A DNA stretch of 64,000 nucleotides from Sneathiella aquimaris (GCF_026409565.1 NZ_CP112881.1:3789501-3853500); one strand, 5' to 3'. Shown: positions 51,278-60,780, numbered from the stretch's first letter. Program-made: numbers and translations. Notes: generated by a model not told the origin, from the sequence alone.

Positions 51278-52171
51278 TTAAGACTGCGTTTTCGCCATTA
51301 TTTTCTGCACGAGATCCAGAACATTCCGCGCCTGTTTCAAATGCGGCATATCAAGCATTTTTCCGTTCAAGCCCACTGTTCCTAAACCCGGATTTTCTTC
51401 AAATACCCGGATCACATTTTGGGCATGCTCGATTTCTTCATCCGTCGGGGTAAAGGCATCATTGATAATGGCGGTTTGATCCGGATGGATCGCGGCCTTA
51501 CCAATGAAACCAGACCGCCGATCGCGCAAACATTCTGCTTCCAGCCCCGCTAAATCCCGGAAATTGACATACACAACGCCCACGGGCTGCGCATCGATCG
51601 CTCTGGCGGTGGCAAGGCACATGGATTTTGCATACAGAAACACATCATCATATTCGCCGGTCACTGGATGCCGATTATCACTGGCGCCCAATGCAGCGGA
51701 CAGGTCTTCACCGCCCCAGGTCAACGCCACAAGCCGATCCGTCACATTTTCCAGATAAGTATGGAAGGTCAACAAAGAGGCGGCGGTTTCAGTCGCGACA
51801 GACAGGATTTTTGTGCTGCCGACAGCCAGTCCTTCCCGCACTTCCAGAATTTTCAGATATGAGGCAAGAAGGTTGAGGTCAGCCGCAGAATTTACTTTCG
51901 GCAAAACAATGCCGTCTGGTGCGCCCGGCATCACCGACGCAAGGTCTTCCAATGAAAACGCGTGATCAAGTGGATTGATCCTAACCCAGAGTTGCTGCTT
52001 TCGGTCCGTTTCCTGTTTCAAAAACGTGGCTGTCAGATCCCGCGCAAGTGCCTGGCGATCATCGGACACGGAGTCTTCCAGATCCAGAATAAGGGCATCG
52101 GCCGGGTTTCCCCGACCTTTTGTCATTTTCTTTTCACTGTCCCCTGGGACAAAAAGCCATGATCGTATCAT
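51278..52171 (-). CDS. CitE-like CoA-ester lyase (HpcH/HpaI family)
   Basis: A 297-residue TIM-barrel lyase: RSWLFVPGDSEKKM at the N terminus, LILDLEDSV, LWVRINPLDH, and GIVLPKVNSAADL. The family cleaves malyl-, citramalyl- or citryl-CoA using Mg2+. Its ATG overlaps the MaoC stop (ATGA), so the MaoC and lyase genes are coupled. Together with flanking CoA-transferases this is the gene set of itaconate or mesaconate degradation, though other branched substrates fit. Confidence 0.88.
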   Translation of the reverse strand: MIRSWLFVPGDSEKKMTKGRGNPADALILDLEDSVSDDRQALARDLTATFLKQETDRKQQLWVRINPLDHAFSLEDLASVMPGAPDGIVLPKVNSAADLNLLASYLKILEVREGLAVGSTKILSVATETAASLLTFHTYLENVTDRLVALTWGGEDLSAALGASDNRHPVTGEYDDVFLYAKSMCLATARAIDAQPVGVVYVNFRDLAGLEAECLRDRRSGFIGKAAIHPDQTAIINDAFTPTDEEIEHAQNVIRVFEENPGLGTVGLNGKMLDMPHLKQARNVLDLVQKIMAKTQS

Positions 52172-52623
52172 TCTGCAGGCCTCTTTTTCATCAAACCGGT
52201 GCGCACAACATAGGTGATTTCTTCATCACGCTGATTGTAGCCAATATGCTCGAACGTCACGATGCCCTCGTTGGGGCGGGACTTGCTTTCGCGCTTGTCC
52301 TTGATCCGGGTAACAACGCGGATAGTGTCTCCATGAAATACCGGATTTTTAAACCGGATGTCGCCCATCCCCAAATTACCAAGGGTCGTTCCCAAGGTTG
52401 TATCGGCCACAGTCACACCGATCACAAGGCCCAGCGTGAACAGGCTATTGACGATACGTTGTCCATACATGGTTTGTTTGGAATATTCCTCGTCCAGATG
52501 CAGCGGTTGTGGGTTATGCGTCATTGCGCAAAACATGATGTTGTCCATCTCGGTCACGGTGCGGGTCAACGCATGATGAAATTCCTGACCAACGGAAAAC
52601 TCTTCATAATATAAACCTGACAT
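52168..52623 (-). CDS. MaoC-type (R)-enoyl-CoA hydratase
   Basis: A 151-residue hot-dog-fold hydratase. Catalytic residues lie in MTHNPQPLHLDEEYS (the Asn/His pair of MaoC enzymes). The sequence VNSLFTLGLVIGV and PVFHGDTIRVVTR are typical. AGAGAGGAC precedes the ATG. It overlaps the CitE-like lyase gene by 4 bp, suggesting hydration of an unsaturated acyl-CoA to the substrate of that lyase. Confidence 0.88.
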   Translation of the reverse strand: MSGLYYEEFSVGQEFHHALTRTVTEMDNIMFCAMTHNPQPLHLDEEYSKQTMYGQRIVNSLFTLGLVIGVTVADTTLGTTLGNLGMGDIRFKNPVFHGDTIRVVTRIKDKRESKSRPNEGIVTFEHIGYNQRDEEITYVVRTGLMKKRPAE

Positions 52624-52675
52624 TGTAGTCCTCTCTGTTTTCGTTTTTTGTTCTTATTCTTCGCTTTTGAACGTG

Positions 52676-53872
52676 TTAGAGCGTGTTTGTAACACCCGCT
52701 TTTTCGAAAGTTTTAATACGCTCCGGCGAATATCCTAACTCACTTAAAACCTCCCGACTATGCTCTCCAAGCTGCGGCGCATGACGGGTGGGGGCGGGCT
52801 GAGTTTCAGACCAATGAGCCGGCACCCGCATATCCAGAAGCTGACCTTCAGTCGGATGCTCAACATTATAAAAGAAGTCTACGTCCTTCAAATGAGGGTC
52901 CTGCAAAAGACTATCTGGGGTATGAAGTGGCATGGCTGGAATATCAGCCTGATCAAATAAAGCCAGCCAATCCGCTGTTGTCCGGGTTTTCAACAGATCC
53001 GCCAATTCTTTCAGAATGGCCGAAATATTCTCGGTGCGAGTCGACATATTTTTCAGCCTTGGATCTTTAATCAGATCATCTTCCCGACCCAGCGCTTTAT
53101 AAAAGGAAGCCCAATGTCGATCCGTATAGACCATCACGCAAACATACCCGTCCAGTGTCTGATAGGGACGTCTGTCTGGTGACATCATTCGCTTGTAACC
53201 AACCTCACCGATGGGTGGCTCGAAGGTTTTGCCTGCCAGGTGATCCGACAGGACAAAACTTGTCATCATCTCAAACATTGGCAAGTCGATCTGCTGCCCG
53301 CGCCCCGTTTTCAATTGATGAAACAAGGCGGCGTTGATCTGACCAACAGCCCACAAGCCAACGCCCCGGTCGACAATCGCCGTTGGGGCGTAAGTCGGCT
53401 CGCGGCCGTCAGCCATATGTTGCAGCCAGGGGATGGAAACCGCCCCTTGAATCAGATCGTCAAAGGCCGGTTTTTTTTCGTAAGTGCCCCCCTGACCATA
53501 GCCAAATAAACCCGCATAGATCAGACGTGGATTAATTTTTTTCACGGTTTCATAGGACAGATTTAACCGCGCCATAACCTGAGGGCGGCGGTTATACACC
53601 AGGACATCCGCGTCCTTGAGCATTTCAATCAGAATGTCATACCCATCCTGCGTTTTCAGATCCAGAACCACACTGCGTTTACTGCGATTGCAGTTCAGAT
53701 AGATCGCCCCCATTCCCTGATGGCGATAAGGGGTAATACCGCGAACGGGATCCCCCGTTGGCGGTTCGACTTTTATAACATCTGCGCCCAGATCACCCAG
53801 TATCTGCGTTGCATAAGGCGCCATTAGCATATTGGAAAGGTCAATGACCTTCACGCCGTCGAGCGGTTTCAT
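52676..53872 (-). CDS. CaiB/BaiF CoA-transferase
   Basis: A 398-residue class III CoA-transferase, related to but distinct from the one at 50087. LGDLGADVIKVEPP and KRSVVLDLKTQDG are intact; the catalytic Asp is in KPAFDDLIQGAVS. GAGGAG precedes ATG 53872; the 48 codons upstream run into the next gene and are not part of the protein. It lies 10 bp after the zinc-ribbon gene. Confidence 0.9.
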   Translation of the reverse strand: MKPLDGVKVIDLSNMLMAPYATQILGDLGADVIKVEPPTGDPVRGITPYRHQGMGAIYLNCNRSKRSVVLDLKTQDGYDILIEMLKDADVLVYNRRPQVMARLNLSYETVKKINPRLIYAGLFGYGQGGTYEKKPAFDDLIQGAVSIPWLQHMADGREPTYAPTAIVDRGVGLWAVGQINAALFHQLKTGRGQQIDLPMFEMMTSFVLSDHLAGKTFEPPIGEVGYKRMMSPDRRPYQTLDGYVCVMVYTDRHWASFYKALGREDDLIKDPRLKNMSTRTENISAILKELADLLKTRTTADWLALFDQADIPAMPLHTPDSLLQDPHLKDVDFFYNVEHPTEGQLLDMRVPAHWSETQPAPTRHAPQLGEHSREVLSELGYSPERIKTFEKAGVTNTL

Positions 53873-53882
53873 AATGGTCTCC

Positions 53883-54275
53883 TCAGGTTGGCCGGAAAAC
53901 AGGTAACGCATGCCCGCTTTCAGTGCTATGAAACGTAACCTCGACCGTCTGATTGACGGAAAGCCTATCTGCATCGCAATCCACGATATTTGTGAGCATA
54001 CTGACCCCTTCTTCAAGGGTCACATAGGCGATCACGTAGGGCGTTTTTGCACGGCGCATGACCGAATAACTATAAATCCTGCCCCGGCCTTTTGCAGGCA
54101 CCCATTCCGTATCACTGCTTTGACAATGCGGACAAATCGCGCGTGGGAAGAAATGGATTTTTTTGCATTCCCGGCACCGCTTCAAAACAAGACGCCCTTC
54201 TTTTGCCGCGGCCCAATAGGCTTCATTTTCCATGTTCATGCTTGGGTCAGAATAAACCCGATCTGAAATCATCAT
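53883..54275 (-). CDS. Zn-ribbon OB-fold protein (DUF35), thiolase partner
   Basis: A 130-residue protein with a rubredoxin-like zinc ribbon (CRECKK, CPHCQS) and an OB fold (GRGRIYSYSVMRRA). DUF35 proteins bind acyl-CoA and form complexes with SCP2-type thiolases or aldolases. Its start overlaps the thiolase stop by 4 bp, in line with a one-to-one complex. Confidence 0.9.
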   Translation of the reverse strand: MMISDRVYSDPSMNMENEAYWAAAKEGRLVLKRCRECKKIHFFPRAICPHCQSSDTEWVPAKGRGRIYSYSVMRRAKTPYVIAYVTLEEGVSMLTNIVDCDADRLSVNQTVEVTFHSTESGHALPVFRPT

Positions 54276-55444
54276 GCGTCATTCCTTCCCATAATCAGGG
54301 TTGCACTACCGGCCCGTTGTGAAATCTGCCCACCTGTGCCATGGGCGAGCGCCAAAGTACAATCCGGCACCTGAACCTTTGGATGGGCTTCACCGCGCAA
54401 TTGGCGCACGGCTTCAATCACTTTGGTCATGCCGCCCCGGTTGCCCGGATGGTTGTTACACAATCCGCCGCCATCCGTATTGAACGGTAATCTGCCAATC
54501 CCCGAAATTAAGGCGCCATCAGAGACAAACTTGCCGCCCTCTCCCTTTGCACAGAAGCCAAGATCCTCAAGGGTTTCCAGAACTGTGATGGTAAAGCTGT
54601 CATAGATCGACACATAATCGATGTCCGCCGGTGTCACGCCTGCTTCTTCAAAGGCACTGGGACCGGACTTAACCGCCCCGGTATAGGTTAGATCAATTTG
54701 ACCCGCATTCAGATGCTTGATCGCCTCTCCCTGCCCCAGAATCTTGACTGACCGGTGACCGAGTGATTTCGCTATTTCTGGCGATACAACAACAAGCGCG
54801 CCGCCGCCGTCACTGATCACACAGCAATCCAGACGGTGCAGCGGATCCGCGACCAACGGCGAGTTTACGACATCTTCAACCGTCACCACATCGCGCAGCA
54901 TGGCATTTTCATTATGCTGTGCATGATGGGATGCGGCGACCTTGATCCAGGCCAGTTGTTCACTCGTCGTGCCATATTCATACATATGACGCATGGCGGA
55001 CATGGCATACAGATTGGTAACTGCGGGGCCATACGGTAATTCAAATCCCCGTTCCGGCGCATCATTACCGGTATCTCTGGCGGCAAGCGCCGTCAGGCCT
55101 TCCGCACGGGGACGACCTGCAAGGGTGATCAGGGCGACCTTACATTTACCCGCCGCGATCGCCCGCATGGCATGCCCCACATGCACCAAATAAGACGAGC
55201 CACCGGTTTCCGTGGTGTCCGTATAGGAAAGATCAAGGCCCATATATTCGGCCATTATCATGCCGCCAAGGCCCGGAACGCTGCCATCACAGAAATAGCC
55301 ATCCACGTCCTGCATGGTCAATCCGGCGTCCTTCAGGGCACCAATGGCAACTTCAGTGTGAAGTTGCATAAGGGTCTTATCGACCGCCTTACGCGTGGGG
55401 TGCTCATACACCCCCGCGATATAGGCTTTGACATTTCTACTCAT
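54272..55444 (-). CDS. SCP2-type thiolase family protein
   Basis: A 390-residue thiolase-fold enzyme: KAYIAGVYEHPTRKA, a candidate nucleophile region YFCDGSVPGLGGMIM, VSIYDSFTI and NTDGGGLCNNHPGNRGG, ending ALAHGTGGQ. It lacks the classic thiolase CxG triad arrangement, as in SCP2 or lipid-transfer-like members. It may cleave a beta-keto acyl-CoA or act as a retro-aldolase with its DUF35 partner; both are known for the family. Confidence 0.87.
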   Translation of the reverse strand: MSRNVKAYIAGVYEHPTRKAVDKTLMQLHTEVAIGALKDAGLTMQDVDGYFCDGSVPGLGGMIMAEYMGLDLSYTDTTETGGSSYLVHVGHAMRAIAAGKCKVALITLAGRPRAEGLTALAARDTGNDAPERGFELPYGPAVTNLYAMSAMRHMYEYGTTSEQLAWIKVAASHHAQHNENAMLRDVVTVEDVVNSPLVADPLHRLDCCVISDGGGALVVVSPEIAKSLGHRSVKILGQGEAIKHLNAGQIDLTYTGAVKSGPSAFEEAGVTPADIDYVSIYDSFTITVLETLEDLGFCAKGEGGKFVSDGALISGIGRLPFNTDGGGLCNNHPGNRGGMTKVIEAVRQLRGEAHPKVQVPDCTLALAHGTGGQISQRAGSATLIMGRNDA

Positions 55445-55486
55445 GAAATTCCTCTCTTCTTTTGATTATTATGAGGGTCTCAAGGC

Positions 55487-56653
55487 TTAGTAGGATTTTG
55501 GTAGATCCAGCGCATTTTCTGCCAAATAGTTCAAAATCATCTGAGGGCTGATCGGTGCGAGCCGGTGAATGAGACATTCCCGCAAATACCGTTCCACGTG
55601 GAATTCCTTGGCATAGCCCATGCCACCATGAGTCATGACTGCATTCGTGCAGGATTTAAACGCCGCTTCCGCCGCCAAGTATTTAGCCGCGTTCGCCTGT
55701 AATCCACATTCTTCTTTATTGTCGTACATTCGCGCGGCCGTGAAGGCCATCAGGTTCGCCGCTTCCAGTTCCGCCCAGGATTCTGCAAGGGGATGCTGGA
55801 TAGACTGGTTCTGACCAATCGGGCGCCCGAAAACAACCCGCTCCCGCGCATATTTCGCGCCTTTGTTAAGCGCTGCTCGGCCAAGCCCCACCATGGACGC
55901 CGCAATCAGGATCCGCTCCGCGTTCAACCCATGCAGCAAATACCGGAACCCTTTGCCTTCTTCACCGATCAAGTCGGATTTTGGAACAGGCAGATCATCA
56001 ATGAACATCTCATTTGAATCAACGCATTTACGGCCCATTTTTTCGATCGGGCGAATATCTACATACTCCCGGTTCAGGTCGGTATAAAATAAGGACAAAC
56101 CATCGATGGGCCGCTTTGTTTCAGATTCAGGTTTTGTCCGGGCAATCAGCAACATTTTGTTGGCCTGAAGTGCCGTCGACGTCCAGATTTTCTCGCCGTT
56201 GACAATGTAGTGGTCCCCTTTCAGGGTTGCCTTTGTCTTGAGGCGGGTAGTGTCCAGACCCGTATTCGGTTCAGTGACCGCAAAACAGGCAACGTCCTCA
56301 CGCTTGATAATGGGGGGAAGCCATTTTTTCTTCTGCTCGTCCGAACCGAAAACAACAACCGGGTTCAAGCCGAAAATACCGATAATCAAGGCTGCAAAGC
56401 CTGCGTTGGCAGCCCCCGATTCCGTGATCGCCTGCGCCAGAACAGCCGCATCCGCAATCCCCAGCCCGCTTCCGCCATATTCTTCGGGCATAGCAATGCC
56501 CATGAAGCCTTCGTCAACAATCGCGCGGCAGAAATCTTCCGGGAATTTTCCGTCCGTATCCCGCGCCAGCCAATAGTCATCGTCAAACTTCTGGCACAGC
56601 CGCAACACACTTTCCCTGATCTGATCCTGTTCAGGCGTTAGTACAACACTCAT
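55487..56653 (-). CDS. Acyl-CoA dehydrogenase
   Basis: A 388-residue FAD enzyme with MPEEYGGSGLG, CFAVTEPNTGLDT, YIVNGEKIWTSTA and the C-terminal MTHGGMGYAKEFHVERYLREC. It introduces the 2,3-double bond into an acyl-CoA. ATG 56653 follows AAGG. It sits between the SDR and the thiolase, giving a full beta-oxidation-like set. Confidence 0.92.
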   Translation of the reverse strand: MSVVLTPEQDQIRESVLRLCQKFDDDYWLARDTDGKFPEDFCRAIVDEGFMGIAMPEEYGGSGLGIADAAVLAQAITESGAANAGFAALIIGIFGLNPVVVFGSDEQKKKWLPPIIKREDVACFAVTEPNTGLDTTRLKTKATLKGDHYIVNGEKIWTSTALQANKMLLIARTKPESETKRPIDGLSLFYTDLNREYVDIRPIEKMGRKCVDSNEMFIDDLPVPKSDLIGEEGKGFRYLLHGLNAERILIAASMVGLGRAALNKGAKYARERVVFGRPIGQNQSIQHPLAESWAELEAANLMAFTAARMYDNKEECGLQANAAKYLAAEAAFKSCTNAVMTHGGMGYAKEFHVERYLRECLIHRLAPISPQMILNYLAENALDLPKSY

Positions 56654-56688
56654 TCCATATATCCTTATTTTTAATTTCAAACCCGGGC

Positions 56689-57462
56689 TTAAACGCCGAT
56701 TGTATAACCACCATTAACAGACAGATGCTGACCGGTGATGTAACTGGCCGCTGGGGACAGAAGGAAACACACTGGACGAGACACTTCTTCAGGATCTGAA
56801 AACCGCCCCATCGGTACTTGCGACATCACGCCATCACGAAATTTGTCGGAGCGAATGGTTTCCGTCATTTCGGTTTCAACAACCCCAAAACAGATGGAAT
56901 TAACCCGAACCTGTTTTGCCGCCCATTCGCGGGCGGCGCTCATGGTCAGACCAAGAACGCCGGATTTTGCTGCGCCATAGTTGATCTGTCCCATTGTTCC
57001 GCGCCGTCCGGCATCAGAAGAGATATTAACAATCGAAGCAGGCGCCGTATCGCCATCTTTTGCCCGCTCCATCATGTGACGGCCAACAGCCTGAAGGCAG
57101 TAGAACGCCCCCGACAGGTTCACGTCGATAACTTCCTGCCATGTCTGAACCGGCATTTTGACAGCCATCGCCGCCCGGACAATCCCGGCATTATTTACCA
57201 GACCGTGAACAGCACCATTGTTGCTGACGGCATCGCTCACCATGGATTGAACGAAGGCAGGTTCTGCCACTGATCCAACATGAACTTCGGTTTTATCCTG
57301 TCCCAGATCGTTGGATAACGCTTCCAGTTTATCACGCTGCATGTCCACCATGATGGCTTTACCGCCCAGACCGACAACCAGCCGTGAAACCGCTTCACCG
57401 ATCCCTTGCGCGGCTCCTGTCACGATCACATTGTGACCTTCAAGGTTCATCGGATTTTCCAT
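56689..57462 (-). CDS. SDR, 3-hydroxyacyl-CoA dehydrogenase-like
   Basis: A 257-residue SDR: TGAAQGIGEA, NNAGIVRA, Ser in NISSDAGRRG, YGAAK, and SPAASYITGQHLSVNGG. The Asp in AIMVDMQRDK suggests NAD(H). AGGAG lies before ATG 57462. First gene of the catabolic operon, downstream of an operator-like inverted repeat; it could oxidise the 3-hydroxyacyl-CoA intermediate. Confidence 0.87.
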   Translation of the reverse strand: MENPMNLEGHNVIVTGAAQGIGEAVSRLVVGLGGKAIMVDMQRDKLEALSNDLGQDKTEVHVGSVAEPAFVQSMVSDAVSNNGAVHGLVNNAGIVRAAMAVKMPVQTWQEVIDVNLSGAFYCLQAVGRHMMERAKDGDTAPASIVNISSDAGRRGTMGQINYGAAKSGVLGLTMSAAREWAAKQVRVNSICFGVVETEMTETIRSDKFRDGVMSQVPMGRFSDPEEVSRPVCFLLSPAASYITGQHLSVNGGYTIGV

Positions 57463-57503
57463 TTTTAACTCCTGTTCTTTGTTATGATTTATTTATTGAG
57501 CTA

Positions 57504-57530
57504 TTGTCTATTTGTACGAATATCAGACAA
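57504..57530. promoter_or_regulatory. Inverted repeat upstream of catabolic operon
   Basis: TTGTCT (57504-57509) and AGACAA (57525-57530) flank a near-palindromic centre around GTAC, 42 bp before the SDR start. Candidate regulator site; the protein is unknown. Confidence 0.4.
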
Positions 57531-57650
57531 CTATTCCAATATTCAAACAAAAAATATGAATTACTGCAACTTTTATAAGTCTGTTCGGATAACAGAAAAA
57601 AACCACGGGAACCGGCACTTCAGCAGGGGTTCTGGTTCGAATATGCGAAG

Positions 57651-57682
57651 AAAAAAGGCCCGGCGATTTACGCCGGGCCTTT
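57651..57682 (-). terminator. Terminator of the TRAP operon
   Basis: A 12-bp stem AAAGGCCCGGCG/CGCCGGGCCTTT with a 5-nt loop. Read on the minus strand it ends in a six-T run, directly after the dctM stop. Confidence 0.9.
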
Positions 57683-57688
57683 GGTGAT

Positions 57689-59032
57689 TCACCATTTGGA
57701 ATTTGGCAGGAACAGCGACAATATCGGGAATATCACAATCAAGCCAAAGACCAGCAAATCAACCACCAGAAAATTCACAACGCCCCTGAAAATCGAATGC
57801 ACCGGTAAAAGCTTTCCGACGACACCACTGATCACAAAGACATTAAGACCAACTGGCGGGGTAATCAGACCAATCTCAAGCAGTTTGATGACAACCACAC
57901 CGAACCAGATCAGGTCCAGACCCATTCCTTCAACCAAGGGAACGACAAAAGGCAATGTCAAAAGCATAATACCAAGGGGGTCAAGGAACATGCCCATCAC
58001 CAGATACAGTGCCACAATCAACAGCAGAATACCCCAATCGGCCATCTGGAAATATTCGATCAGGCTCAGAACCTCGCGGGTCAGACCGGTTAAAGAAACA
58101 AACGCCACGAACATTTTTGCACTGACCGCAATGAAGAAGATGGATGCACTCTGTATGGCTGTATCCTTCATTGCGACAATAAACTTCTGCCAGGTCAGTT
58201 TACTACTGACGACACCGTAAATAATGGCAAAAACCATACAGACAGCTGCAGCCTCAGTCGCCGTAAATATCCCGCTATAGATGCCGCCGATGATGGTCAG
58301 GAACAGCATCAATGCAGGCCATGCCTTAGCCGTTGCCCGCAACCTGTCCCGCAGGGAATAAGTCTCTTCTGATACGGGACCTTCTTCCGGTTTGAACCAG
58401 CACCAGATATAAATAACCAACATAAAACCCAACAAGGACAGTATGCCCGGCACCACCCCCGCTAAAAACAGTTTACTGACCGATGTCTCGGTAAAAAGCC
58501 CATACATGATAAACAGTACACTGGGCGGGATAAGCGACCCAAGGGTTCCGCCTACCGCGATGGTGGAAGTGGCCAGCGTTTTTCCATAACCGAAGCGCAA
58601 CATTTCAGGGATGCAAATTCGGCCCATGGCGGATGCACAGGCCAGACTGGACCCTGTAATCGCAGAGAAACCGCCACATCCGATCACTGATGCCATGGCC
58701 AACCCGCCAGGAAGGCGCGACAACCAGACACGAACGGCGTAATAGATCTCAGTTGTGATCTCGGAATGATACGCGATATGCCCCAAGGCAATAAAAAGCG
58801 GCACCATACTCAACGGGTAGGAATGCAGGAATTCAAACACATTGGATGAAATCAAGGCCAATGTTGGATAAAGCGCACGGGCAAAAGTAAATTCGTCGCC
58901 GCTTTTAAAACCAAAATACAGAAAGGTACAGGAGATCGCCAGTCCCGCCATGGCAAAACCAATGGGAACTCGAAGCGCAATCAGAACCAGCGCGATCGGA
59001 AACCCGATCATCCCGATCAAGGAAGCATCCAT
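57689..59032 (-). CDS. dctM: TRAP transporter large permease (DctM)
   Basis: A 447-residue inner-membrane protein with about 12 hydrophobic segments, the DctM subunit of a tripartite ATP-independent periplasmic transporter. GGTLGSLIPPSVLFIMYG, VALYLVMGMFLDPLGIMLLT and LGLITPPVGLNVFVI-like segments are characteristic. Its ATG and the DctQ stop share 1 bp. It drives uptake with a sodium or proton gradient. Confidence 0.93.
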   Translation of the reverse strand: MDASLIGMIGFPIALVLIALRVPIGFAMAGLAISCTFLYFGFKSGDEFTFARALYPTLALISSNVFEFLHSYPLSMVPLFIALGHIAYHSEITTEIYYAVRVWLSRLPGGLAMASVIGCGGFSAITGSSLACASAMGRICIPEMLRFGYGKTLATSTIAVGGTLGSLIPPSVLFIMYGLFTETSVSKLFLAGVVPGILSLLGFMLVIYIWCWFKPEEGPVSEETYSLRDRLRATAKAWPALMLFLTIIGGIYSGIFTATEAAAVCMVFAIIYGVVSSKLTWQKFIVAMKDTAIQSASIFFIAVSAKMFVAFVSLTGLTREVLSLIEYFQMADWGILLLIVALYLVMGMFLDPLGIMLLTLPFVVPLVEGMGLDLIWFGVVVIKLLEIGLITPPVGLNVFVISGVVGKLLPVHSIFRGVVNFLVVDLLVFGLIVIFPILSLFLPNSKW

Positions 59033-59586
59033 TATACGCCTCCTTCAGTCGTTTGATGATCATCTGCCGGCAGACCTTTAACCGCATCCAGGAAATCCGT
59101 CCCGACCAAAGCAATTAAACGAAGAATAAACAACAGATATCCCAACGCAAAAACAGCCCGGCCCGGCCATTCCGGCAATTCCAGATCCCCAAAAAAATAG
59201 GCTTCGTCTTCCAGTGTACCCATCAACTCGACCACCCCACCGTAAAGAATAGGGCTTAGGGCGACAACGCCGATAACAACACTGAATAAGTTCAGCCATG
59301 GCTGAACACGATCCGGAAAAAACGAGGTCAGCACCTCCACCATAATGTGGGAGCGCGTCGCCGTGACATATGCCAGCGGAAGAACAACAGCCGCAATCAT
59401 CAATTCACGGACAATAATGGTTGAATCCGGAACAGACCAGCCAAACACTGCCCGGCTAACAACAGAAACAGTGATCAGCAATCCCATCAGCAGGATCGCC
59501 AAAACGGAGAGTGTTACGAAAACACTCTCCAGGCGGCCTAGAAATTTCGGGCCGGGAATGGACTGGGCCTCATTTACCGTGTCCAT
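59032..59586 (-). CDS. dctQ: TRAP transporter small permease (DctQ)
   Basis: A 184-residue membrane protein with four predicted helices; VVSRAVFGWSVPDSTIIVRELMI near residue 55 is the conserved DctQ region. It overlaps the binding-protein gene by 13 bp and dctM by 1 bp, so all three are translationally linked. Confidence 0.9.
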   Translation of the reverse strand: MDTVNEAQSIPGPKFLGRLESVFVTLSVLAILLMGLLITVSVVSRAVFGWSVPDSTIIVRELMIAAVVLPLAYVTATRSHIMVEVLTSFFPDRVQPWLNLFSVVIGVVALSPILYGGVVELMGTLEDEAYFFGDLELPEWPGRAVFALGYLLFILRLIALVGTDFLDAVKGLPADDHQTTEGGV

Positions 59587-60644
59587 GGATAGCCTCGGGT
59601 TTTCCGCTCTTCATCATATTTACGCAAAAGCGCCTGATAATCCCGGATCAACTGCTCGCCATCGATACCAAGATCCTTGGATTTGGCTTTCCAGTCATCA
59701 AGATAGGCATTGCTCGCAGAAATCAGCTTGGCGCGTTCTTTTTCAGGCAGGAAATTGACGTTGGACTTAATTCCGTCGATCCCCTTTTCCAGATCACTCA
59801 ATGCTTTGGCATTTTCGCTGGATATGGTTTTCGTATAATGATCGATCATATCGATTGAAAGCGTTTCCAGAACTTTCTTATGCTCATCAGAAAGGGCTTC
59901 CCACGTGTCCTTGTTCATTGAAACGGACAATGCCATCAGCGCGCCCCAGTTCAGAACGGTCACTTCTTTGGCGACTTCATACATTTTGAACGAAGGGATC
60001 GCGTAAGAATAGGTTTGTGTGCAGTCGATCAGCCCGGTATCAAGCGCTTGATACGCCTTGTAAATAGACACGCGGACAGGCGTTGCACCCAGATCCTTGA
60101 ACACCTTGCCATAAACACCAATGCCGCGAACTTTTTTGCCTTTGATATCATCGATTGAATTCACCGGTGTATCTTTACACACCAACTGAATTTCGGTGGA
60201 TGTCATATTGACGATATGTTTCAGGTTCAACGCGTCGAACTCTTTTTGCATATCCTTGTTCGTTGCGACCAGCTCCTGCATGGCCCGGGTCAGAACCCAT
60301 GGGTCGGAATAATCGGTTGGATAGTCCCCTAACGTGTAAGCATGTTGTAATTTAGGATTATACAAACCAATTAAAAAACCCATATCAGCGGCACCCGCAC
60401 CAACACCTTTCGCCGCGGCTTTCGCTTTTAGCAGACTTCCGCCCCAATGCATTTCCATGGTCAATTCGCCATTGGTTCGCTTGTTTAACTCATCAGCAAA
60501 CCAGATGACCGCTTCAGCACGCGCACCCCGGTTTGAACTGCCATCCGTATATGTCAGGACCTGTTTTGCTGCCACTGGTGCTGCCAGTCCGGCAAAAAGA
60601 ACACCTGTTGCAAGAAGCTTCACTCCCTTTTGATAAATTTTCAT
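59574..60644 (-). CDS. dctP: TRAP substrate-binding protein (DctP)
   Basis: A 356-residue periplasmic protein. The signal peptide ends AAPVAA near residue 26. The DctP fold is recognised from WFADELNKRTNGELTMEMHWGG, GVGAGAADMGFL and KGKKVRGIGVYGKVFKDLG, the last holding the carboxylate-binding Arg. The ligand is probably an organic acid used by the neighbouring acyl-CoA genes. ATG 60644 follows GAGGAA; the longer frame precedes the signal peptide. Confidence 0.92.
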   Translation of the reverse strand: MKIYQKGVKLLATGVLFAGLAAPVAAKQVLTYTDGSSNRGARAEAVIWFADELNKRTNGELTMEMHWGGSLLKAKAAAKGVGAGAADMGFLIGLYNPKLQHAYTLGDYPTDYSDPWVLTRAMQELVATNKDMQKEFDALNLKHIVNMTSTEIQLVCKDTPVNSIDDIKGKKVRGIGVYGKVFKDLGATPVRVSIYKAYQALDTGLIDCTQTYSYAIPSFKMYEVAKEVTVLNWGALMALSVSMNKDTWEALSDEHKKVLETLSIDMIDHYTKTISSENAKALSDLEKGIDGIKSNVNFLPEKERAKLISASNAYLDDWKAKSKDLGIDGEQLIRDYQALLRKYDEERKTRGYPWTR

Positions 60645-60744
60645 TTCCTCACCCCTGTTTTTATTGGTTTTTTCTGTCAAATATTCGGCCAACGGCTGTA
60701 ATTCGCCGTCTTCCGAATGGCTTTCCGCCGTTGACAAACTGTTC

Positions 60745-60780
60745 AACAGGGAAAGTGGTTTACATGTAATATTCCCTGTT
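60745..60780. promoter_or_regulatory. Inverted repeat upstream of TRAP operon
   Basis: A perfect 9-bp inverted repeat AACAGGGAA (60745-60753) and TTCCCTGTT (60772-60780) encloses the palindrome TTACATGTAA (60760-60769). It lies about 100 bp upstream of dctP and touches the iclR stop codon. It is a candidate IclR operator or an iclR terminator hairpin. Confidence 0.5.
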
